NCBI GenBank assembly: GCA_015039465.1
Contig: MU130710.1
Span: 218,060 to 282,059, forward strand
Origin: Phlegmacium glaucopus
Lineage: Eukaryota > Basidiomycota > Agaricomycetes > Agaricales > Cortinariaceae
Direction of reading: 5' to 3'
Length of the DNA: 64,000 bases
The notes under the pieces are model-generated. The model ran no database searches. It saw only the letters and a program-made list of their open reading frames with translations, and was not told the DNA's origin. Shown here piece by piece: positions 21,576 through 31,933 of the stretch (within the stretch, counting starts at the first letter, position 1; the number at the start of each line of letters is the position of its first letter). Made by a program: the position numbers and the translations under genes.

Positions 21576-23382
21576 TCAAAGCTCTCCTTTGATCTTCTGG
21601 CCCCCAACCTTAACCTTCTCACCGACCTTCTCCCTCCCTATATCTTCAGCCCACCCTGCGGACGTATCATATGCATCTCCGCTCTTCCTCTTAGTCTCCT
21701 CCCAGTCCGATTTCGCATCCCTATATGCCGCATCCCCAGCGTGTTTGACGTTTTCGTATCCTTCGTTAGCTTTGCCTTTGCTATCTTCCCACCCTCCGCT
21801 GAGAAGGCTCAAAAGTCGATGAAGCGCATCCTCGGTTCTGTATACGCCGGAATTTATGAGGTCTTTTATTTTGCTGAAGAGAGCCTCGGCACTGGTTTGG
21901 GTTTGGACCCAGCGAATACGCGTTTCTTCTATATAAATGAGTTCAGTAAATTGTAGTTTGAGGTATGATATAGCGAATGTACGTAAGAGATTGGGACGGT
22001 CGCCAGGGAGATATTCTTCACTAACACCTTGCTCACGAAGGTAAGCGCGGAGACGAGCATCAGGCCATGTCAAATAGGCAGCTAGCTTTGCACGTTGGTC
22101 ATTATATCTTAAAAAATATTTCGGTTGTTAAACTAGAGATTCGAAAGGGATGAACAAGCGAACGTACCTTTCATTAGCCAATTTTATCAGCTCGTCACGT
22201 TTGACTTGAGCGTCAGAGCGCATATATCCATGATCGATAAGCCATTGGCGGATACTATTATCTGACCAGGCGGACCAAAAGGTGTCTTTCGCAGAAACGT
22301 AATTATCCCTGACCAAAAAAGTTGTAATTTCAAGCAACGGAGTTCAGTTCATGAACCATTCTTACCCGACCATCTTGATCATCTTGTCCCTGCTCACCTG
22401 AGCGTGACTCTTGATAACTCCATGATCGACCAGCCATTGTTTCAGCTGGGAATCGGACCAAGTAGACCAGACCATGTCGCTGGGGCCGTAGTAGTACTTT
22501 TTCATCTGAATAATAAGAGCATCGCGGTTTTTCTTGTAGTCAGACTTGACAATGTTGTGAGATACGAGCCAATTGTGCTAACATAAAATTCATATCAATG
22601 AGCGATGCGTAGCAGGACAAAAAAAGAGACGGAGAGCATACGAGATACGAATCACTCCAAGCCTCCCAGATAGGATCAGCAACAGAGCCATAGGCGTCAT
22701 GCATCATCTGTAATAACTCGTCTTTTTTCTTTTCCGATTTCGTCTTCAGGAGACCCTTCTTCTCCAGCCAAGTACGCATCTCATTATCGCTCCACGTCGA
22801 ATATACATAATCTTTAGACTTGTCAAAACTCTTGGCGGCACTCTTGTTGGCCTGACTAACAGCAGACGTGACTTGAGAAGCAATGCTGGAAACACTCTTG
22901 CTCATCTGGTGCTGCGTATCCCCATATACTGCAGTACTAGCGGTCGCACTGGCACGAGAAGAGAAGGAATTAGCAGCATCTGTAAACGAAGTATATTTGG
23001 ATTTGGCGAGCTGGACCAGATGTTCTTTAGGTCCTTTCGGAGCGACCACGCCTTGCTTGAGTAAAAACTCCCGAAGACGCGATTCATCCCATTCATCAAA
23101 AGATGTATCCCGAATCCCAGTAAATAATTCCTGAGCGGAAGTGTATTGGTCATAAGTCCATGAGGAAGCTTTGTTCCAGTTGGAAGCGACCAAGTCCCTC
23201 AGTTCTGCTTGGGTCGCTGAATGTGTAGGAAGTGGTACATTGTGGAGTTCGAGCCAAGAACGAAGATTATTTGTATCCCATGACGAGTAAGCTGGTTCTT
23301 CCGTGTTGGATGAACCGCCAAACCAAGAGGCCTGAGCGGCTAGAGTCAAGGTCGCAGTGAATAGAAAGAGAGAGGGACGCAT
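21576..23382 (-). CDS. Ish1/Msc1-like protein with seven ISH1 repeats
   Basis: It resembles the fungal Ish1/Msc1 family, linked in yeasts to the nuclear envelope/ER and stress or sister-chromatid functions. A cleavable-type signal peptide (MRPSLFLFTATLTLAAQA) is followed by seven ISH1 repeats of the W-[SD]-[DE]-x-x-[LM]-x-x-[WYF]-L pattern: WDTNNLRSWL, WDESRLREFL, WSDNEMRTWL, WSDSYL|HNWL (split by an intron, about 22575-22640), WSDSQLKQWL, WSDNSIRQWL and WPDARLRAYL. A charged helical tail (GWEDSKGKANEGYENVK) ends KVGGQKIKGEL. The terminal KGEL after a signal peptide recalls ER-retrieval signals but is not the canonical K/HDEL. At least three introns are present. A broken copy lies 12 kb to the left. 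Confidence 0.9.
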
Positions 23383-23673
23383 TGTTTGATTGGAAAGGCG
23401 GAGAGGAGACTACTTATACTGTCTGACACTGGACGTACCAAATATGACGTCAGCACATGACGTTCCGCACCTTTTGTTGTCCCTTGTTTGCTCCAGCTTG
23501 TTTTCAGTAAAAGTGATGAATTTTTTTTGTACAACTTTTTCGAGTCTTTTTCTGATTCTAACTATTTTTTTGATCTTCAATCCTTTCATCTGGTAGTCGT
23601 TGTCGCCCGGGTTAGATCACTAAAAAGGGGGAAGATGTTATAAATAATGGTGATTAAAGGTTTGCAATAAATC

Positions 23674-26590
23674 TTACTTGAAAGCACTCGCGACACAAGC
23701 TTTGACCTCTTTATAACTTACGACGAGACAGCTCTGCTCATCTCTTGCAACAAGCATGACCCGCTCATCCGTACCTGCGTCAAGCTAAGAAAAAGTGATG
23801 TTATTTTGATTGCATATGTCGAGAAAAAGGAGATAATACCTTATTCAAACAAGTAAGCACATGCGATAAATCCAATACCGGATTGCCCATCTCGTCCACC
23901 TGATGGAAAACATAATCACGGAACAGCTTGATAATATACCGGTCTCCAGTCTCCGACCATCGTTGATCACGAGCGAATCTAGATGTAAAATTTGAGTTAG
24001 TTCCTCGCGTATGACAAAGGAAAGAAAAGCAAGTTACTCTGGACGTTCATTGATAAACCCGAATTTGCATAACAATCTGACAAGACGAGCATTCTCCAGT
24101 TCACCGGAAAGTTCGTATTCCAATCTATCAGTCGCCCTGAAAAGGTATGAGCATCAACGGCAGAAACTCGACTGAGAAGGGAAGAAACGAACATAAAAGC
24201 TTCATCCTGTTCAGCAAGCACCCTACCACGCATCATGTCCAACAACTGGTCGATATTCTACCAAAGACCAGAAGAAAAAAACCTATCAACCGTTGAATCA
24301 AATCAAAAAAAAATTCACACACCCTCTGCCTGGTATGCCCAACCAAAAACAACGCAACATTCTTGATATCCACACTGTATATCCTCCCAATTGTTTCTAT
24401 ACTAGTTTGTAAATGCTGAGGATTCGAAGCAGCCACGTTATTGCAACACAGAGCGAACACCACCTGCCCAAACATGAGCAAGTCTTCTTGTTGGAGAGTG
24501 TGCACGTCTTGGGGGGTGTCGTGCATCAGAATGTCGATGATTCCACATGAGCTGATCCGGAGTCTATATTCATATGAAAATGTAAAATCATTCTAACTAA
24601 AGCGAAATGACGAACCGATTCTGTCCTGTAACCAGGATCTTTGTCACATCTAACATCCTCACTGCCTGACCTCTCTCATGTACCCTCTTGATAGCAGATG
24701 CAAGCTGGACAATATATGACCACAACGTGCGTTCGGGTAACATCTGATGTTGAGCCTGTTGATATTTATGCAACTGTTGATGGCGTCCGTAATAAATTGG
24801 TTGTTGGTATGCTGGAGCTTTGGGTTTGATGTGAGCATCATAGAGTGTTTGGGCGTTAGGATGGTAAGCGTAGACGACGACGAGGGCTGCATACCAAAGT
24901 GAGAAAGATGTAGTTAATTCAAGGAATAGAGGTAACGTACAGTTATCACCAAAAGAGCGTGTCGTGAATGCCTCTCGTACTGCAATAATGCTTGGATGTT
25001 GGATTTGAGACCAAACCTCGATGGGAGCAAACGCAGATTGGCGTGCCAAGCGATAATCTTCAAGAACACAATCTCAATATTAAAGGGAGGAATGATCGTG
25101 TGTAAACACCCACTCTCAATCCTTCTCAAAGTATATGGAATGCCATCCAAAGTCCTAATAGCCCTGTAAACAACTGAAAGCCAATTGCCAAAATTCCTAC
25201 GCTCAACGTTCGCACCACTGGGTTCGATTGGAACGAGGGTGTGGTAGCCTTGTAGTTCTTCCGGTAAACGTTGGCCTTAAAAGGAAAACGCATCAAGCAC
25301 ATCACGCAAGACAACAGACAAAGGGGAAAACTATAATTACCAATTGGAGCAACACCCTGAATGCTTTCACTTCGTTCTTGCAATAACTGACGGAGATCGT
25401 TGGAAGCAGGTACGAAATGACTATTGCTTGTGTTCCTAATAAGTTCGGGTGGAATAGATGGAGCATAGAGGAGGTAGTTTAACTATAGTCGTCTTTTAGC
25501 ATGCGTAAGGAAGGAACTGCACCAAATGGCTCACCGGTTGACGTAGAAACACGGGCGACGGGTTGTAGTACGCAGCATCCATAACTTCCTGCTCATACCC
25601 ATGATGTGATTGGTATTCCAATTGGTTCTGGTCGTAATAGTTTGTATCTGACTGTTGGAGAACAAGGATCAGTGAGGATGTAAGCATAAGATCCGAACTC
25701 AGCGGATTTCAAACAAAGCAAGGCAGAGGGATAACGTTGAACAACACATACAGTTTCCATGTCTGGTGTCCCGTTGGTGTCTTTGGTCGGTGGATAGTCA
25801 TAGGTGCTGGCGTAATCTGAATCGTAACCAGGTTCTGGTTCTCCTTCGACGAGGTATTCTTGTGGTAGTTGCTCGACCTTATCCTTGTGCTCCATATATT
25901 CAATATCAGAAGCAAGCGTTGACCTTCCGACCAACGAAGGAAGGATAGACAATTAGCCAGCATTCAGATGGATGGTATGCAACAAACTCACGAGTCTACT
26001 GAAGACACCGTTTCGGTAGTAGACGGCGGAGGAGGTAGAGGGAGAGTGGAAGAAGGGGTCGCCTCAGTCGATGCAGCCGTCGTGGCGACAGCAGACTTTG
26101 GAATGAAGACAGGTGCGTTTACAGCTTGAGCAGAGAGTGCGCCCATTGCTGGAGATTCGGGGAATGGGACAGGAGAAGCGGGCCTGAGCTAATGTTAGAT
26201 GGTGGGTATGAGGCTTGAACAAGACATACGGTGAAATCGGTACGTCTGTTGACTACAGAGAACGGGCTAAGCGTTGGTTAATGAAGGAGAGAGAGGAGTA
26301 GACATACTGGGGGATGCGAATATATACATCCCTTATCTTGATATTTACAGTGCCTGTTAAGGCATGAAGCAAGTACTTTGATTACAAGGTTATATGAAAC
26401 TCACCCATAGATAAAAATATTTTTACACTGGCGTTGTACAGAATCTATATATCATTCAGTACCCTCAGGTAATTTGCGAACAGAGATGCCTACCCTTTCG
26501 GAAGCGTTGTTTCCCCGAAGAGTCGACCTCCGGAGCGGTGGGTTTGACTATCTTTATCGCAGTCGACTGAGGCCTGGCAAAGAACGCCAT
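23674..26590 (-). CDS. pan3: PAN2-PAN3 deadenylase subunit PAN3
   Basis: It is the adaptor of the PAN2-PAN3 poly(A) nuclease, bridging to poly(A)-binding protein. ATG at 26590 gives [13 protein letters not shown]. Two exons assemble the CCCH zinc finger [23 protein letters not shown], typical of the PAN3 N-terminus. A PAM2-like motif ([10 protein letters not shown]) lies near 26105. The pseudokinase domain follows ([70 protein letters not shown]), then the coiled coil and C-terminal knob ([70 protein letters not shown]). The stop is at 23674. Many short introns. The order is fully collinear with PAN3, and no domain is missing. Confidence 0.95.
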
Positions 26591-27459
26591 GTATGCGCCG
26601 TTTGTTATGAAGGGTACGACTGACGCCTCCGTTCTGCTGCCCAGCAGAAACGATAAGACGGGAGGAGTTTCAGACTTGCCGAGTCCATATTCATCAATCT
26701 ATTACCTTGCCGTTATAACAATGACATACAATGGGCGTTACCATGGCAGCACAGCTTCTAATTAAAAAAACGGAAACTATTTTCGACTTTTCTGAATCAG
26801 AATCAGGGTATTCGAGGGTATTTGAAGCCATTGCTGACAGACTTGCCCCTCGACCTAATTGTCTTCCATTATATGGGCTGCCTTCGGGAGACTACCCTCG
26901 ATCTACAAATTCATTTCCGGCTTTGCCAGGTTCTCGCTCTCTAGGTGAAGTATCAGACTGCCAGAGTAGCCAACCGTTCCTTTTGGAGCGCTTATATATA
27001 GCATATGCATATAGACCTGCAGAGGCTTTTCATGATGCTACTTCACCACTGATCGTATAGATTCATGCTCTGAGTCTAAATCGCACATGTCACGAAAACT
27101 CGCTCTTTCTCTCTACTGCCGAATTGGAACGTGCGGCTGCTGCTCCATTTCGATGGATCGCGTTATTTCGGAGGACAGAGACAACAATGGAGTTTTTACC
27201 CGTTCGTATGACCCGAATCATCATAGATCCACCCGAAAAGATATGGTGAACGACCGCCTTGAGCACTTTGAGTCCATAAAATCTCCCTATCTCGTGTGCT
27301 ACGCTACCTCGTGACAATTGGTCTGAACTGACTAGGCGTATGGCACCAGTGGGATACATCTCAGACAATGATACGTCCTCTGATTGGAAACTGATAGACA
27401 TGTGGGCCACTAAACTACATTGAAGTTTTCGTGGCCTCTTTCATTAGTCTGATAATCGC
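26591..27459. other. Intergenic, unassigned short ORFs
   Basis: It contains a 109-codon ATG-led ORF on plus (26731-27060) and a 106-codon ORF on minus (27090-27410). Neither shows a recognisable motif, signal peptide or splice partner. The minus ORF lies just downstream of the membrane-gene remnant and may belong to it. The PAN3 promoter must lie at the left end. Confidence 0.4.
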
Positions 27460-27800
27460 TCAGGCTCGATGACGCCTTCTGTTACTATGGCTTTGACGCC
27501 TTACAGCTTCTGTCCAGCGTCTAGTACGCTTATTTATATATTCGAAAGAGATGGAGCTATCGTCGTTGCTGATTTCTTGTAAACTTGATACTGAAGTCGC
27601 CACACTGTGAATGGGCGTATTGCTATAACATCGAGGTTACTGGTCCGCGAACTGAGGGAGTTCAATTAGTAGTCTTGGTCCACCGATGCCAAAAGTGATT
27701 AATGGTCCAAAATTACTGGAGATATCTGTGGGATATTGTGCAAATGTAGTACACCGCATCACGAAAGTAGCAGTTGCGAAGGTGACTCTAAATAATAGAA
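27460..27800 (-). pseudogene. 5'-truncated remnant of a membrane-protein gene
   Basis: An exon-like segment after an acceptor-like TTATTTAG reads VTFATATFVMRCTTF, then PLITFGIGGPRLLIELPQFAD. That ending resembles the last transmembrane segment and R-L-L-x-x-L motif of Agaricomycete seven-helix DUF6533-type proteins. A second open segment (27600-27460) reads SVATSVSSLQEISNDDSSIS and ends SNRRRHRA then TGA, a plausible cytosolic tail. The two could be joined by a 36-nt GT-AG intron. No upstream exons exist, because the divergent phosphatase begins at 27925. I therefore read it as a gene fragment. The family link is tentative. Confidence 0.4.
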
Positions 27801-27924
27801 GCAGTTTTGACCGGGTGCGGTCCACGGAAGAAAGAAGAGCTATGCTAGTTCATTGTATATGTGTGTTACGTAAGAGTCCCTTGTATGGATAGCAGTTACA
27901 CGCCCCTTGCTCAGAATCCAACTC

Positions 27925-30543
27925 ATGCTGAAGGAGTCCACTCCTCCGTTTTCGCCTTTCCCAGTTCCAAAATGTCGACCTCCAAATATTGACCCCACAA
28001 GGACAATCGAGAAAAAAGACCCACCCATCCTTCTCGAACCAGAATCACTCCTTCCCAAACAAGGCGATAACATTGTGGAAGATACCATACAGCTTTCAGA
28101 CTCGGATTCTTCAGGACCATCGTCGCCTATAAGTAGAAAAGGTTCTGCTTTACAAGTTGTATCTTCTGGTGAAGACCTATTACCCGATGATTTATCCAAA
28201 GATCTTGCCGCCCTTCAACAATTGCGCCAGAGCGTAAAGAAGAATTTACGTCTTCGACCCATTCGCTCACGAGGGAATTTACCTAAAGTCAATGTGGGCC
28301 AGGACATGATGTCTCCTGCCTTACAGTCGTCTTTCTCATCTTCCCCAAGGAGTCCAAATCTTCATAGTGCTCTAAGCCCCACATCCAGCATCGCCTCCTC
28401 TTATTTCACACCCACCTTAGAATTACCTCACAGTGCTTTCTTTCCAGTTTCAACATCTAGCGCTAGTGACCGGCCACCTCTACCATCTCCAGCCCTACTG
28501 CCCCAACCCACTGCATGTCCGATCTCGCCAGAGTCTCTATACACTCGCCTGGTGTCAGCTAAGCGCCCCTTATTAATTGATACTCGACCTGCGGCCGCCC
28601 ATCAATCATTTCATCTGCGTCATAGCATCAACATCGCCATCCCCTCTCTGATTCTCAAACGATTTCGACGACCAGGGGGTGGACTTCCAAACCTTGATGC
28701 CCTTCGACAATATATCACATCGGATCAAGGGAAAAGCGTTTGGGATTCGCTGATGTGTTCGGGTGGGCCTTGGGATGGTGATGTCGTCATGTACGATGAT
28801 GAAATGGACCCAAAAGACAAAGACCATTTGGGTGTAGCTGCCTGGGCCATCATCCCTGTGATTTCTCCCCTCCTCAGCTATGGCAGTGTTGATTATCTAG
28901 AAGGTGGTGTTGCCTTGGCGAGACATCATCCTACGCTCTCAACCCTGATAAGCACCGGTTACGATTCAGATATAGTTGATAACAACTCTATATCTGATTC
29001 GGCGCCAATGGTCCAAACGCCGGGATTTCAAGGTGGAATGCGTAAAGGCGGAGGACTCTTCCAACTAAATACCCAAATGAGTATCCTTTCAAAACCACTG
29101 CCTGAAATAGAACCTTCCTCGTCTACTTCCTCTCACCCCCGCTCTCCATTGCCATCGACGTCATCTTCGAGTTCTAGTCTCAACCCAGTGGATTCAAACC
29201 ATATAAACCTAATTGATGCTTCACCCTCTCCTCCACCGTCTTCAATATCTTTTAGAACGCCCGCATCTCCTCGTCGTCCAAGTGTTCCAAATTTACGTCG
29301 GCTGGATACAAAATCGGCTGAACGCCTTAATCCCAACTTACCTAAACTCTCAGTTCGCACCAAACCTATGCGATCAGCTACGCTCACCGTCCCTCCTTCG
29401 CTTAGTATCATCCCACCACAATCGCCATCTCATCTTCAACTTATGTATTCAAATCATACGCCACCTCCTTCGGCAAGGTTTGGAGTCATGTCACCAACAA
29501 ATGATCCTGCCAATTATCTCACCCCTTATTTCACCCCACCACATACACCCGGCACACCAAAACCATTCTCACCCCCATCACCCGTTACTGCTCGACCTGA
29601 ACTGGATCCACCATCTACTGATGAAGCATTCCCAGTTTTCACTATATCAACGATACTGCCCAACTTTTTGTTTTTGGGACCTGAACTGACAACTCTGGAA
29701 CATGTAGAGGAGCTACAAGAGTTGGGTGTGAAGCGGATACTAAATATTGCGGCTGAGTGTGATGATGATCATGGATTGAAGTTGAAGGAGGTGTTTGAAA
29801 AGTATTATAAGATCCCGATGAGGGATACCGTTGAGGAAGAAAATATTGCACAAGGAGTTAGAGAGGTGTGTGATATTCTTGGTATGTGTCTTTTTGCTTT
29901 GTCTTTTTATGGCATCATACTAATGGCTGTATCCTATTCTCAATCATAAGATGATGCCCGTCTACATTCCTCGCCTACGTATGTTCACTGCAAAGCTGGT
30001 AAATCACGTTCTGTGACAGCCGTCATGGCCTACCTCATCCATGCCAACCACTGGACGCTCTCCCGAGCCTATTCATTCGTACTCGAAAGACGAAAAGGAA
30101 TCTCGCCCAATATCGGATTCGTTTCCGAACTCATGACATTCGAAGAGCTAGAACTAGGTGGTAAATCTATCGGAGTACAACCTACAAGCGGTTCTTTGGG
30201 AAGCGCCATGGGGTCCGGAGCCATAGATACGGGTGGGTCACATATGAGCTCACAGGATAATTACTCCATGGCCGTCGGTGGGGGCCATCTCCGTCGTGGT
30301 GCACATGTGAGGGAGAGTCTACCACCTGCTTTGGGTGCACTGGAAATAGGAGGAACGGTGGGAGGACCGATGTCGGCTGGTGGGTTGATGGAGCGTGTGA
30401 TGGGAGATTCGGGTCAAGAGATGGAGATTAAGGATGCTACGGGTAGATATAGGCATGCGAGACGGGCTCCTGTTGATGAGAATACCTTGCAGCCTATGAG
30501 GAGGGTGAGTAAAGCTGGGTTGGAGAGTGCTGCTCATGCATAG
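27925..30543 (+). CDS. Dual-specificity (MAP kinase-type) phosphatase
   Basis: Two exons (27925-29881, 29951-30543) encode 849 residues. The N-terminal 170 residues are disordered. A rhodanese-like domain follows (ISPESLYTRLVSAKRPLLID, HLRHSINIAIPSLILKRF, DVVMYDDEM), then about 230 Ser/Pro-rich residues, then the DSP catalytic domain from TILPNFLFLGPELTT. The signature VHCKAGKSRSVTAVMAYLI carries the nucleophilic Cys and Arg, and the general acid Asp is probably in IPMRDTVEEEN. The rhodanese loop has no cysteine, so that module probably docks kinases rather than reacting, as in MKPs. This layout fits a fungal MAPK phosphatase, with a Gly-rich C-terminal tail. The start is the first ATG in frame. 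An upstream exon is not excluded. Confidence 0.9.
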
Positions 30544-31002
30544 GTTGTTCCTGGGAAGGAGCGTGTTCCTTTGTCATTTGTTTTGTATTTTGTGTTCCCT
30601 TTTTTTTATTTATTTAAAAAGAGGACGACTAAAGCTTCATTAGGACCCCTGCCTTTTTTTTGTCTTTTCTTGCTATAGCTCTCTCTCAAGTCATGGTCGG
30701 CAATACCCTTTCGCGGCTTTATCCTTATTTGCATGGTGGTTTAAATTCAACACTTCCTTTCATGTATCCTTTTTTTTTATCGTTCCCCCACCTCCCTACC
30801 TTTTTTTTTTTGGCGAACTGTCATGATATCATGTATTTTTTCAAATTCGTATTTATAAGGTCTCTGTAGATCCGTTTGTTGATTTTTAGTGGGGGAGGGA
30901 ATCGATGGTCTGACTCGTTGTATTTTTAGCTGCTTACTAGAGTGATGCTGTGCACGTGACTGATCGAATAGCAACCTGTTCAATCATCAATATAATGCAT
31001 CA
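30544..31002. other. Intergenic with T-rich tracts
   Basis: It holds the 3' UTR of the phosphatase and the promoter of the SRPBCC gene. Several runs of seven to ten T (30600, 30652, 30770, 30804) occur in a pyrimidine-rich plus strand. No gene or repeat family was recognised. Confidence 0.5.
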
Positions 31003-31660
31003 ATGACAAGCTCTCATCTTCCTCCTTTGAGTTCAAGCGGCGTATTTTCAGTCTCTTCCTCAAGCCTTATTGATGCACCGCTCGAGAAAGTATGGTCAAT
31101 CATGCTAGATTTCCCTTCTTACAATAAATGGCAAGCATCCATGCGTATGTCGTGCTGGCTCACTCTCATTTACTCCTAGGAACTCATTTGTGTATGAGAA
31201 TACGCCTGTCCTGAAATGAAAAAAAAAAAACCTTTCTTACTTTTTTTTGTTTGATAGACGCAGACAGGTTCTTATGAATGCTTCAAAGGAACCCTTACTC
31301 GATCAAACCCCTCGTGAAGGAGACTTCATCCAGATGTCGGTACACATTCCTCCAACTATGCAGGAGCCTGGATTGTTCGGCAGGGGTTCTGCTTTTGTGA
31401 AGATCACAACTATAGATCACGCAAACCATCGTGCTGCGTGGTGTACTGAAGGAATCCCGAGGTTCCTGCTCCATACGGAGCGTTGGCAGGCACTGAGCGT
31501 GGATGAAGTGACTGGAAAGACGAAATATGAGACTATCGAGGTGTTTGGTGGGCTTTTTGGCTATTTCGTCAAATTCTTTGTCGGCAAGAACCTTGCATTA
31601 GGTTTCAAAGCTGGTGCAGATTGCTTAAAGAAGTGTGCAGAAGAAGCATCTCCTCAGTAG
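31003..31660 (+). CDS. START/SRPBCC-fold (polyketide cyclase-like) protein
   Basis: Small proteins of this superfamily bind hydrophobic ligands in a helix-grip pocket. The first exon starts at ATG 31003 (MTSSHLPPLSS) and carries the typical opening SSSLIDAPLEKVWSIMLDF followed by YNKW. The second (31258-31660) continues RRQVLMNASKEPLLDQTP, GRGSAFVKI, RFLLHTERWQAL, YETIEVFGG and KAGADCLKKCAEEA. Frame and homology require joining codon AT|A across 31143-31257, that is a GC donor (GCGTAT) and a TAG acceptor. The GT one base later breaks the frame. This gives 180 residues, normal for the family. The ligand is unknown. The gene is tail-to-tail with the amidohydrolase. Confidence 0.8.
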
Positions 31661-31933
31661 GTATATGTAGTACGACCGTAGTACGACCTAAGTTCCTGGA
31701 CCCTCAAATTAGGGATAGCTAGCGTATTACACATACTCAACGCAACTTATGTCCTATGATAACCCTGGTAGAAGATGCTACGCGTATGAACCTGATATTA
31801 GCGTCTGGCAGGAGAGAGCTTATAGTGATTACCCGTCGTCACACAGTCTGCCCGACAATCGCGAGTTCAAAAACCTATGTAATAATCCAAGTCATTCTTT
31901 ATGTAGCCGAAAGGAATCCACGAGCTTCCATTG

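Noticed and set aside
26731..27060. 109-codon plus-strand ORF upstream of the phosphatase
   Set aside because: ATG-led but with no motif, no splice partner and no coding-like composition beyond chance. Left as unassigned.
31145..31257. GT donor (GTATGT) for the SRPBCC intron
   Set aside because: It leaves one base in phase and leads to a stop in exon 2. The GC donor two bases earlier keeps the frame and the expected spacing between Trp and Gln of the family motif.
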